A stretch of 64,000 nucleotides of DNA from Rostratula benghalensis (Eukaryota; Chordata; Aves; Charadriiformes; Rostratulidae), in the NCBI GenBank assembly GCA_013399305.1, contig VXAI01000247.1:259229-323228 (forward strand), written 5' to 3'. The notes beneath the pieces are model-generated. The model was not told the DNA's origin. It did not search any database and worked only from the letters and a program-made list of their open reading frames with translations. Position numbers and translations under genes: made by a program. This document shows positions 14,270 to 25,500 of this stretch, in pieces (the first letter of the stretch is position 1; each line of letters starts with the position of its first letter).

Positions 14270-16276
14270 ACCACCTATTTTTATTGCTGGAATGGTTGTA
14301 ATTAATGTATTTTATTCTGTAAAATATCAGAGTTATTTAGTAAACATGTCTATAGAGATTTGTCCTGAATAACAGTGCTTTATTACAGATAATCCTTAGT
14401 TACTCAGCTCAAACAACTTTTCAGAGCTGGAAATCTCTCACAGAGAAGCCAATTGTGAATATTAAAAAGGATTTGGAGGAGGAGGCAAAAATTACATTTT
14501 CAAATATTCCACTGAGTTGAAGATTTAACCTAGCAACATCACTGAATCCCTGCATGGGCTCACAACCTCATTTTGTTTTGTATTAAAAGGCTCTTGGCTG
14601 CATTTTAATTGTGTACATAATATTATTGATATTTAGCAATTGTTTCTGTCACCTTCCACCTCAATCAGCATTGCAAAACACAGCTTGAACTAACTGGAAA
14701 GTAATTTCCTGGCTAATATTCCTTCTCATCTCCTGAGAGGAGCTGATAGAACAGCTAGCAAAGCAGGGATCAAACAGCCCCTGTTTCACAGATCTGCTCT
14801 TTCTCTGGGCTCCATGTCAGCTCCCGTTGAAGTCAGAGTTATTTTATCTTGCATAATAAGCGGATGGGCTCGGAATTTTCCCAGCAAAGCAGCTCTTCTC
14901 AGTAGTTCAAGCAGGATGTGACTTGTAATGAAGCAGCAGTGACACATCGGGGGTGTCGGGGCGCTGATCCAGCTGCCCAAGGACCTGCTTTTCACCGGGC
15001 TCCGGCTGCTCCACGGGGCTTGTCCTGTGGCCAGAGCGGCCGTTGTGCTGGGGGCTCCTGCTCTCCCTGAGGGTGGAAAATAGTGGGAGAGGTTCATCCC
15101 AGCCCTTGCTGGACACAGGACCTGGCAGCCCACAGACAGGCTGCACTGTGCTCAGTCCCATTTCCCTCCCCCCAAAACACACTAACCCATAATAAAATAC
15201 TCCTGAGAGTTGCATGGCCTTTACCCACGTGGCTGCCCCAAGGCTCAGAAATTGACTGTCCTGTAAGTGAAGCTCCTGCTGCCTGTCCCTTCCACTGGCA
15301 CCTTACCCTCCCCTGCAGCCGAGCAGCATGTGAGCTCCTTCAAACACAGATGGTACCGCTGCTGAGAAACGTTATTCTCTCATCAGCTATTTTTTGTAAC
15401 TCTAGCTGTTGTCTTCACCTGGAATCAAGCACCCTCCCCAACTCCCACTGCAGAGCCCAACCTTGAACCAAAGAGCCCCAGCTTGTTTTTGCTTGGTGTT
15501 TCTCCATTGCAGGGGCTATGTATAGCCATTTTTGTAGTTAATACAGTAATTGCATTGTCTGCTGGATTTCCCTAATTGCCATTGATTTAATTGCTTGGTT
15601 GGGAGCATGTTAATTGTTTATTGCCCCTGTTCAACTGCTGTGCTGGGATTAGGCAAATCTGCAGCCTCAGCTGTGTTGGGGACTGGTCTCAGAGGAGTTT
15701 GTGCTCTGCAGACCAGGAGAAGGTGGTCACTGTTGCTGCCACTGCCGAGGCTCAGCTGTGCCTGCTCACAGTGCTGGGCTTGATGCTGATAAAGAGCAGC
15801 ATGTAGAAAGTGCTCTGTATAACTAGCACATGGCTATCTTCATTTTCTGGGACCAGTTCCTGTGTTGGGTCCATGAAGTCCGTGTGTGCACCAGGCTCTC
15901 TTATGTGGGCTCTGGCACGGAGCCCGGTCCCCAGCCACAGGCTGTGGAGGCCGGTGGCTGTGGTGAGGAGAGGGAAGGTGCGACTCTCCCTGGAGGTCTT
16001 TGCTTTGCCCACACAGCAGCAATACAGCCCTGCTCCTCTTTTGGGTGGTGTGTTCTGTGCCTGTAGCTGTAGGTGCCGCCTGTCCCACTGAGCTGTGGTC
16101 AAGCTGTGGGCACAGGAGGGTTCCAGTGGAGACGCTTCCTGGTGGGACCTTGTCCAGCTCCCAAAGACTTTGCTCATTGCTTCGGCTGATGGTGCCATTC
16201 CCACACTGAGAATGGTACCCACAGAATGTAACTGGACGTGCCTGTCAGGGCTCTGACCTCTCTCCTGATCAGTGGG
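14270..16276. other. Non-coding region; AT-rich start with enhancer-like motifs
   Basis: The 14270-14760 part is AT-rich with TAATTAATG and other homeodomain-like cores, typical of vertebrate conserved non-coding DNA. Repeated TAATTGC sites at 15547-15617 are listed separately. No gene was seen. Confidence 0.5.
15547..15617. promoter_or_regulatory. Cluster of TAATTG sites, possible enhancer
   Basis: TAATTGC occurs exactly at 15547-15553, 15573-15579 and 15588-15594, and TAATTG(T) again near 15611. TAATTG is a core bound by several homeodomain classes. Regulatory function is inference. Confidence 0.3.
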
Positions 16277-16306
16277 CATTAACCAGCATTAACCAGCATT
16301 AACCAG
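16277..16306. repeat. Three perfect copies of a 10-bp unit
   Basis: CATTAACCAG is repeated three times in tandem with no mismatch. Confidence 0.95.
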
Positions 16307-18340
16307 CAGCCGAGGAGGAGCACTGTGTGGCCATCTGAGCCCATGTTCTGATACGAAAAGCACCTTTTCTTCAGTGAGCTTTGGATCAAGCTCTAACAGT
16401 TTCAGACTCACTAAGAAAAGAAGGCCATTTGGAGAGGGGAAGAAGGTCTACGTATTATAATATCTTCATGCTATATATATATAAAATCCGCTTCGCTGTT
16501 CTAATTTAAGCGTGCACAGCATGATAACACGGAGACTGTGCCTGGCCATCCCCTGATTATGCTGCAGCAGGGAAGTTTTAATTTAACCTTTTGCTATTCT
16601 GAATGTCTCAGAAGGACCGTTTCTGCTGGATGCTGTAATAGTTTTCATATCACTAAATTTTCCTAACAAGTCCGCACTCTAATAAGGAGTGAAGAGCTTT
16701 GGTCCCCTCTGATTTTTAATGAAGTGTATCACTGCAAGTCAATAACCCGTCAAGTGCTGCTCAGCTGCCACAGCCACCAGAGCCTGTGTGGATGCTCAGG
16801 GGCTGCACAGAGGGGTCCAAGCCCTGTCCTGCGTGGTGGGGTTCAGTGTGTGGAGGGGAGTGGATGCTGCTGGCCCTGATGGAGCTCTTGGGAATCCCCC
16901 ACAGCCTCTGCTTGCCAGCTGGGGTGGCTGAGTCAGGAGAATGCCCTTTGGGAATTCTGTGCAGCTGGTGCATGAGGAAAAGGGACATAACAACTATGAG
17001 AAGAGGGCACCCAGCTGAGGATACCTGCCAGCCCAAGAGGAGATACTGCCTGGCAAAAGGAAATCAAATTAATTTTGAAATTCACCACTGTCAGAGTAGC
17101 TGGGCACTCACCCTAGGACATAATTTGAGGTAACTGTAACCAAATAGGCAGTGTTTCTCCTGGAGCACAGTTATCTCCTACAATTCTTACACCCTGATCT
17201 CAGCAGGTTTGGCAGACACAGGGGACGCCGCAGGCAGGAGATGCTCTGTGCGGGGTGGCAGAGGGACAGCCCGTGTCAGATGGTGCCCAGTCTCCTGCCA
17301 GGGGCTGGGCCGGTGCCATGTCGCAGGGCAGGGCTGTCCCATGCGCTCCTCCACATCCTCCATTCAGGCAGGAAATGGTCTCTCATGGTCCCTGCGTGTC
17401 ACCCCGTCTGGACAGAAAGGCAGCAGAAAGCCCTGTGGCCTGCGAGAGAAGGGGAGCAGAGTGTCCGACTGACGTCGCAGGGCACCAAAACCTTCTCTCT
17501 CCTCCTCCAGTGTCTTTCAATCCAGTGAGAGTGACAAGTGTTTCTGCTCAGCCACTCCTGCCCCACTCAGCCAGGATCCTCTGCCTGGGGCTGACTGGCC
17601 CTGGCAAACACAACGGGCTGCCCGTTCAAATGCTCTCTGCCTTCTGATAGGTTTGGGGTTTTTTCAGGTGAAATTAAAGCCTCTCTGAAATCACAGTTTC
17701 AGCACCTCTTGAAAGGTGCTTTAACATTTCTGACATGCAGCTTTTCAGCATTCCTAACTCTGGAGAAAATTTTCCAAAATGTTAACTTTTCATTCCAGGG
17801 GAAGTTGAAATGTCTAAATTTCCTTAGGAACTTGGAGGAGCCCAAAATTAAAGAGATCGCCCTGACAGCATGGTGCAACGACTGTGAACAGAGAGGTTTG
17901 ATGTAAAAGCATACAGGTCTGTCTAAAACTATCCTTTTCTCCCCTTCCTAATTAAAGGGTGTGAAAGGAGATTCCTATTATTGCTCAAAGCTTTCAAAAC
18001 AACTTCTTGAACTGACTGCTTGAAAGGGGGTTGGGAGATAGATTCCCCTAAAGCAGTGGTGCAAGCCATGACAGAGGCATGTGATGAGTCTGCAGGTCAT
18101 CTACTGCTCCCAACAAACCAGTTCACCTGCTATTTATTAGCCTGAGGAATCTTTCTGTGTTAATGACATGGTGATCGCCTGCATCTGTGGTTCCAGCCAC
18201 TTTCACTCATCCCAGTTCCTCTTCCGGAAAGATGTGAGCCAAGGGTGGCTGTTTACCAGGGCAGCAGACGGACAGACAGACTATCCCATGTCAGGGGGTT
18301 TCTGAGCCTCTGGTTTAGCAGTGGGATTGTGCTGGGGGAC

Positions 18341-18385
18341 TAATTATAAATCCTTTGGTAATTAAAACAACAGCTGTTATAATTA
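18341..18385. promoter_or_regulatory. E-box palindrome flanked by TAATTA sites, possible enhancer core
   Basis: AACAGCTGTT, a perfect 10-bp palindrome with a CAGCTG E-box, lies at 18369-18378. TAATTA cores lie at 18341, 18359 and 18380. bHLH plus homeodomain grammar of this kind is common in neural and muscle enhancers. Function is inferred. Confidence 0.35.
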
Positions 18386-20058
18386 AAAGATTTCTTGTTA
18401 AATCAGAGACAACTGACACAAGGTGAGTTCTCAGTGAAAGGGGAGCAGTGCAAGCTTTCTGAGGCAAGAAAGGTATGGGGAATTGTGAATGCTCCTCAGT
18501 AGAAGATGAAATTTATTTATAAATGTCCTTTTCCCTGCAGAAATTTTTATAAATGCTTCTATAGAGAAATGAGAGCAGGAACACCGGAGAAAGAGCCTTT
18601 GCCTGGGACTGATAGTCTCATGGAACCAGAGAGTACGGTTCAGCCTCTCCCTGCAGGCACCGACCCTGGGAAAATGCCATGAGGGTCTCCTTGTCCTGGC
18701 CACCACCGGCAGGGTGACACGGTGGCTGGGTGGCACCTGGGGCAGTGTCACCTATGAGATCCCCTCAGCCACGAGCACCTGGCAGCAGGGGATAGGATCC
18801 CACCTCCCCCAGGCTCCTTCTAAGGCAGGGCAGCCGTGGGTGCCTCAGACCACCCCAGAGCCCCAGGCAGAGAGAGGGGCAGCGTGGCCGCCACAGGCCA
18901 GGACACATCCCCGCAGCAGCCACAGGGATGGCATGAGCCATCTCACTGGATTTTTAAAGCTCGTTCTCCACTTTACAGGTATTTGGCTTTTTTGCTGCCG
19001 ATTAAACATTTTGCAGGAAGACACATGACAGAAGGGATTTTGCACTGGTATCCATGGAAACAATAGAATGTTTCCCTCCAACATACATATTAATTTTTCC
19101 AAGCTGTTATTAGCTGTTCCTGCCAAAGGGGTTTAAAGCAGTATTAAGAAAGCAAAATACTGTAGCAAAAGATATGAAACAGAATTGCTGTTACAAGGAT
19201 TACAAGGACAGGATTTTTTTCAGATAGTTTTTCAAACTATACTCCTATCAAAGACAAATTTTAGGCCACATCCTTTACATTTACAGGAGTGAAGTAATTA
19301 GCAATTAGTAATTAGCAGTGCGTTGTCCACCTGTGACCTGTTAGAAAACCTATTTACAGTCTAAGAAAGGCAATCATAATATCAGAGGAATTCTCTGTGG
19401 TCAATTAGGAAAAAAAAATGTCTGCTTTGATTCCATCATTTATGTCTCCATAGTATCAACTTCTGGATTTTGCTATTTAAAAAGGCCCCGGTGACCACAG
19501 CTGTGGATGCTGCTGGGGGTGTTGGTGGCAGCTTGCTTCAGGCTGAGGAGTCTGGAGACATGGTGAGGAATGGCAGGGCAGACTTTGGTCAGCATAGACA
19601 AGCCCTTCTTCTCTCCTCTCCCTGTTCCCCAGGTCTACCTGCACCTCTTGGCCAGTTCTGTTGGCAGTTCTGGCAGAAGAAGACCTCAGATGGGACAGGA
19701 GGACCATGTCCGTGTGCTGGCTGGGTCTGTGAGAGCTGCCAGCGATCCCCTGGGAGAAAGGGGAAAGAGCAAAACCAACAAATGGAAAAGGACCACGGGT
19801 GATTTTTCAGCTATTTTGAATCCTGGAAAGATGCAAATTGGCAAAGACTTTTAAGCCATATGTTCACAGAAAACCCATGAAGGTCTCATAAAAGCTAGAC
19901 CAGAGTCAGGATGATAACAGGAGAACAACATCACTTCACCAGTGACAGTCACCACTTCTTTGCTTTTATAGAAAATAGGAGAGGGACTGAGATTGCAGAA
20001 CCAGGATTATGGCACTGTTGTAATATCACGATCATTACTTATTCCTTTAGCGCTCATT

Positions 20059-20126
20059 ATTGTTAGATGAATCATAATGAACTCATCTGGCATTAATATA
20101 AATGTAAAATGCAAATCCATGCAAAT
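20059..20126. promoter_or_regulatory. Paired octamer (POU) sites with a SOX-like core, possible enhancer
   Basis: ATGCAAAT, the canonical octamer bound by POU-domain factors, occurs exactly at 20109-20116 and 20119-20126, 10 bp apart. ATTGTT, a SOX core, lies at 20059-20064. Surrounding sequence is AT-rich and repeat-free. Function is inferred. Confidence 0.4.
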
Positions 20127-22429
20127 TCCTGTGTAATTCAGCATCATTTAATGTACCGTTAAACTTCTTCATGAGCCTCCCCTGAACTGGGGTCTCTCTT
20201 TGAAAGAGGCCAGCTATCACTGAGGAATAAAGAAGTCATAATTTGGCCATTGGGCACCTTATGGGAGTAGCAGAAGGCAACAGTTAGTCGCTGTGAGTGA
20301 CTATTAAGAAGACAGACTTCTTAATTCAGAAATTAAAACGGAGCAATGTAAGGACACTGAGCAATTCCAGCATCAATTAAAGGCCATTTATTTTCTTTCA
20401 CTGCTCAGTGATTGTGTCAGACCTTGGCTGTTTTAATTGAAGCCCATTTTAGTGTTTCTCCCACTTCCTTGAGATACTGGTATAACTTTGAGCTGCAACT
20501 TTTTTTAGGAGGAGGCAGCAGGAACTCTTTGCGAACTCTTCTAGTGCTGCAAAGCTCTTTCCCAATGCCTCTTTTCCTGGGCAGCTGGGACATGCTGGTG
20601 CCCGGAGCAAAACATGTTCTGACTTTTCTGCTTTAATTTCTGGGAATGAAAGACATGATCCTGGTTTGTGTTTTGCATTTTATCAGCTGCTGCAGTTTAG
20701 CCAGCTCTGCCTGGCTGGGACCTCAAGCAGCTGTCCTGGTTTAGCCAAAATTCTCACGAAAGAAAACCCTGGGGGAGTGTCCTGGTGGCAGCAGGTTGTG
20801 AGGTGCCTTAACTGGGAGGTGGCTGGAGAGGGGTTTTATTCCTTTTCTTTCACAGATGTACACGGGATGTTTTAACAGAAGCTGGATGTGTGGTTGCCAC
20901 TGCTCAGTAGGTCTCAGCTGTTAAGAATGGCCTGAATTTGTCTAATTTAAATTCGAAGGAAAAGGTAATGTTTTGTTCTTAATTGGAAGAACCTGTCTTA
21001 AAATGGTGGAAATGCTTTTGAAATGGAAATTGCCGTTCCCACCCGCGAGGTAAAGGTGCACTGAGAACTGCTTGGCATTTCTCGCATGATTTAAGATCGC
21101 TTTCCTGATGAAACCATTCCTGCTTCTTTCATCTCTCAAAGCAGAGCTTGGCCTGCCCCGGGGTTCCCAGAGGAAGAGCCCCTTGGCAGGGCAGGGGCCA
21201 GAGGGAGAACCTGTCCTTCTCTTGGAGTAATTTACAGGACTGTAATATTGCTGTAATTAATTATTTGCCGCTCTTCCAATTAGTTGCAGCATAGAACAAA
21301 GGAAAAAACTATTTCCTTTTAGGAGGCAATGTCTTGGAAACCAAAACCTCAATGTGCAGCACACACAAGACACCTGCATGATTACCATAATTAATTTAAT
21401 TACAAGTATCTGTACTATTGAAAGATGAAGAGCATTAAATACTAGATGTTTCTTTCCTTAACAAAATATCACTAGGCACATTAAAGCAAGACATTTTGAA
21501 AGCAGACCAGCAGCCTTCATAGAGTGTGATGAATTCACCCCCTGCAACTTCCACCACATCACTTCCAATTAAAGTAATCAGCAGGACAAAGCCTGGACGT
21601 GTGCAAGTGTCTCTGCCTCGGCGGTGGAAGGCTCCCACGAGCAGCTGAACTGGGACAGAGCTCAATATGTCCAATGCCTGCGAGCCATGTTCAGCTACAA
21701 ATATGATTTCTATGTGGAACAAGAAAAATTGCAATTTGCAGGTGATGAGTTCAAAAAGGGAAGATTTTTTTTCTGTGTTCTGACAAAAAAAAATATCAAA
21801 AACCAAACAGTGATCTTTTGCATGACCAGGTCTTGAAAGACTGCTGCCACAGAAATGTACCCTCCGCTGCTTTCCACAGCAGCAGGATTTGTGCTTCCCT
21901 CTCCCGGGGGGGCACGGGACAGGTTTCTGCTCCACAACAGCCCCCCACCGTGCCCGCCAGGCTGCAGGTGAGGGTGTAAGGCTTCCATACACAGGCTTTA
22001 ATGGCATTTTTCATTTATTTTCTAGTCCTGCATTGTCTGAGAAAAAGCAAAGCTCCAAGGAGGTGAGCTAAGAACGAAGCGAGGCAGGTGTAAGAGAGGT
22101 GAGCAGCCCAGGGAAGGGCACCGGCACGGCACAACCAGCACAGAGCTTCTGCATCGGGACACTGTCGTGACAGGGATGGCTGCCTCACCCTGCTGATAGC
22201 AGGGATCTCTCCTCCCCCAGGAAGGACATGGATCACAGTGGGGGGCTGGAGCACAGCGTGGGTCTGTGCCCTGCAGTGGATTGGGAGAGAAACGGGTCTG
22301 CGGTGGTTGGTGCCGCGATATTGATCTCTCCTAGCAGAAATTAATGGGAGTGTTTCTCCTCTTTATCGCTTCGGGGCTGGCTGTCCAGGGGAAAAAAGAG
22401 TCTGTTTGTGATTCTCCTTGCAGTTACCA

Positions 22430-22540
22430 GATGAGGCTTTGAACAACCTGCTCTAGTGGGAGGTGTCCCTGCCTAGGGCAGGGGGTCGGAACTCAATGAT
22501 CTTTCAGATCCCTTCCAACTCCAACAATTCTATGATTCTA
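22430..22540 (+). mobile_element. CR1 LINE fragment, 3' end
   Basis: AGTGGGAGGTGTCCCTGCC, AATGATCTTTCAGATCCCTT and a terminal ATTCTATGATTCTA match the CR1 3' end. CR1 elements end in short repeats of this kind rather than poly(A). 5'-truncated to about 110 bp. Confidence 0.9.
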
Positions 22541-25500
22541 CTATTTACAGCAATGCCTACCCAATTGTTTCCTGTCTTCCTCTCTTCCCATTTTTAAATT
22601 TTAAAATATTTTGCACACTGGGTATGGTACGGAAAGGAATCTTCAGTCCTTAATATTGGCCAAGATAACCTCTGATAGTATAGGTGAACAGTAAAAGAAT
22701 AAGGCTTAGATTATCCCACTCTCCCTCCAAGAAAGGGCACACATTTACAATAGTATGTAATGAGGGAAAATTATTACTCTCAGTGTCTAGATATGGTTCT
22801 CACCTGGTCCATCTTCTTGTAGACTGAAGATGTATAATATCCTTTTCTCGACAAGACAGGTTATGAAACTTGGAAGGTTTTGGTGGCTGTTTTCTAAATG
22901 GAGTGCAACTTTTCATATTTAAGTGCTACCTCTGTAAGTGCATAGTAAACATCTGGGAATATATAGAGTGAGTGGCTTTCAGATCTGCCCCAGTTTGATA
23001 TATCAGCAGTTTTCTTGTCCTTACTCTATTTCTGGCTTTTGTTTAAATGTTCTCCCCTGATAATTGAATATGTAAAACTTCAACCTTGTGAGCAGCAAGG
23101 GATCAATGAGGGCTGGCAATGAGTACAGCTAATATATGGGCTAATGGCTCCACTTTTATCGAGCCCATTTAACACCTTGTGACAAGGTCCTGGTCCTCCC
23201 CTCACTGGCACCCGATCAGTAAATCTGTCCCCATCCCCAGCAAGATGAGCCCAGCTTTAACTTCGGCCGTAGGGGTGGTTTGTGCACTTGACTTACAGAG
23301 TTTGCTGAACTGGGGCCTCACCAAGACGTGCGTGTAAAGGAACCCAGGACTCAGGGGAAAAGGGCGGGAAGGAGAGCAGCAGAGGGCTGTGGGCTGGACT
23401 CACCTCACCCGAGGCCCCATGGCTGCCGTGAGGAGGAGATTTAACCTGGCACCTCAGCTGCTCCAGCCCTGGCGTCAGTGCGGTGGTGGCCACCCTGCTG
23501 GGCCAGAGGGTCCCCAAAGCCAACAACCAGAGCCGTCAAAGCCTGGGATTTCAGGAGTCAGGAGCCTCAGACACCCCACCCAGCCTGGCTTTTCCAGCGG
23601 GAAATCCCCTTCCCTGCATCCATCCACCCTCCTGAGGCAGCATTATGTGGAGCTGTAATTTAATATTTAGGTTTGTTTGAGTTATGAGTTTGTTCTCTTT
23701 TCCACTGCCTGCAAAAGGGCCATAGCTGAAGGCCTACCTTCCTAAACCCACCTGGCACTGTGCATGCTGTGAAATTCTGGAAATGACTCTTCATTAATGG
23801 TGTAAATCAAACTCTAACTTTTATTTCTAACTGCCAGTGGGACATACTTCCTTCTAACGCTCTCCTGCCCTCCCGCAGCGGGGCTGCCTCGCTCCCCGCC
23901 GGCACCTTCCCAGGCGCCGGACTCGGGCTCTGGATCCTTGGGAGCCCGGGCTGCAACAAGGACGCTCTGGCACGTTATGAACACCATCAAAAAAGCGACT
24001 TAATCCATGCTCGGTTGGAGTTTTGAAAACCTTGGATATTGTGACTACTTTTTCTTCTCTAAAAATGTTCTGCCTTTCTCTGTAATCCTTTGTTTTGGTT
24101 TGTTTTTTATGTTCTCTTCTCCTTTCCCATGGACTTGCAAGAAGAACACAAATTTCTCACCCACAGTTTTATTAGGGGTTTGAGATAAGGAAATGTAAAT
24201 CCTCTCCATTTGTGTCCATATGTTGAAATTATGTTTCATATTTGCTCATTTTTTCCCTTCCCAGCTATTCCTGTGCTGCTGTTGGAGTATTTATTTTCAG
24301 CAAAGCTGAGCATGGGCTGTGCCCAAGCCAACAGCGTTCTCCTGAGACACCTGCCCACCAGCCAACCCCAGCCAGCACTGAGGCTCTTCAAAGTCAAGAC
24401 CACCTTGTTTGTCACAGCCATCCAGGTCTGTGTGTGTGTGAGCTGGGGGTGCTTGGCTCGTGTTTTCTCCACGCATAGAGAGGTGTTGGTTGTGGTGAGC
24501 TGAGTGATGTTTTTATTCCCAGCCCTGCAATTACTGCCTGGCGGCTGAGGTCTGGGCGTGGGGAATGTGCAGCTGGAATTGGTGTGTGGAGGGGCTGTGT
24601 GAACACAGCGGGCTAATGGCAGGGGACTGGGGAAGCCTGCCTCCTCCCAGTTTTATGCACAAGAAGTGGGAAATTGCATGCTTTCTGACTGCCTGACTGC
24701 AGAAATTGTGAATGGCAAGTGGTTTCACCAGGAGGGGCAGAGGAAAGCCTTCCATCACTCAAGTGTTTTCTCTCTGCAGCACTCACCAGGGCTGGGATCT
24801 CCAGAGGAGCCACGAGCACCCCATTCCTGTCAGATGGCCAGTGGCTCTCAGGGCCTCTGCCGCTGGACACAGACAGATCTCAGCTGGTGGGACCTGGCAG
24901 AGACCCCTTGCTTTTTGGGGCACTTTGCCGAACCCTGAACTTGAAATGCTGGCATTGCCCTGGTCACTCAGGTCCCCCATTGCACCTTTTAAATTTATTT
25001 ATGTGGGAAAAATCCCCCAAACTTCATCTGGTTTCTTCACATATGTCTAGAAACCTAAAATTATAATCAGCACTGAATTGTAACTGTGGTTGTATTACAC
25101 CATTGCTCAGATAATTTTTGCTGCTCTTGAATTTTCATTTTCTACTTTCTTTTCACAGGACGTGATATGTAGTGCTCAAATGTATTCCTGTAGCTGCAGG
25201 GTGAATATCACCTTCTTTAATATAGTTTAATGGGACTTTCTTTCCTCTTCTAATCCCATGAAAATAGGAGTTGTACTGGATAAGATCACACATGAATGTT
25301 ACCATAATTTTGCCCTGTGTCAAAGATATGATCTCATCAGAGCTTGACTGTTATTGCTAATTTGAGAAAAGGGCACGAGCATTAAAGCTGAGATATGCAA
25401 CCTTTAGCAATCCTTCAGTTTGTGTGGAAGGTATCTGGAATGCAAATTGTTGGGCATTATGCTCTGAAACGTTCCAATAACTTTTGAACTGCAAAATTAT

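Larger units (their letters stand above)
16307..22429. other. Non-coding region with several motif-dense AT-rich stretches
   Basis: It holds the TAATTA/E-box cluster at 18341-18385, the paired octamers at 20109-20126, and TAATTAATTA-bearing blocks near 21240-21300 and 21380-21405. Open frames here are short and have no domain signature. Confidence 0.5.

Noticed and set aside
21435..22007. Minus-strand 190-aa frame and antisense 70-aa frame
   Set aside because: Looked exon-like at first (hydrophobic segments), but no protein family fits and the splice sites do not bound it.
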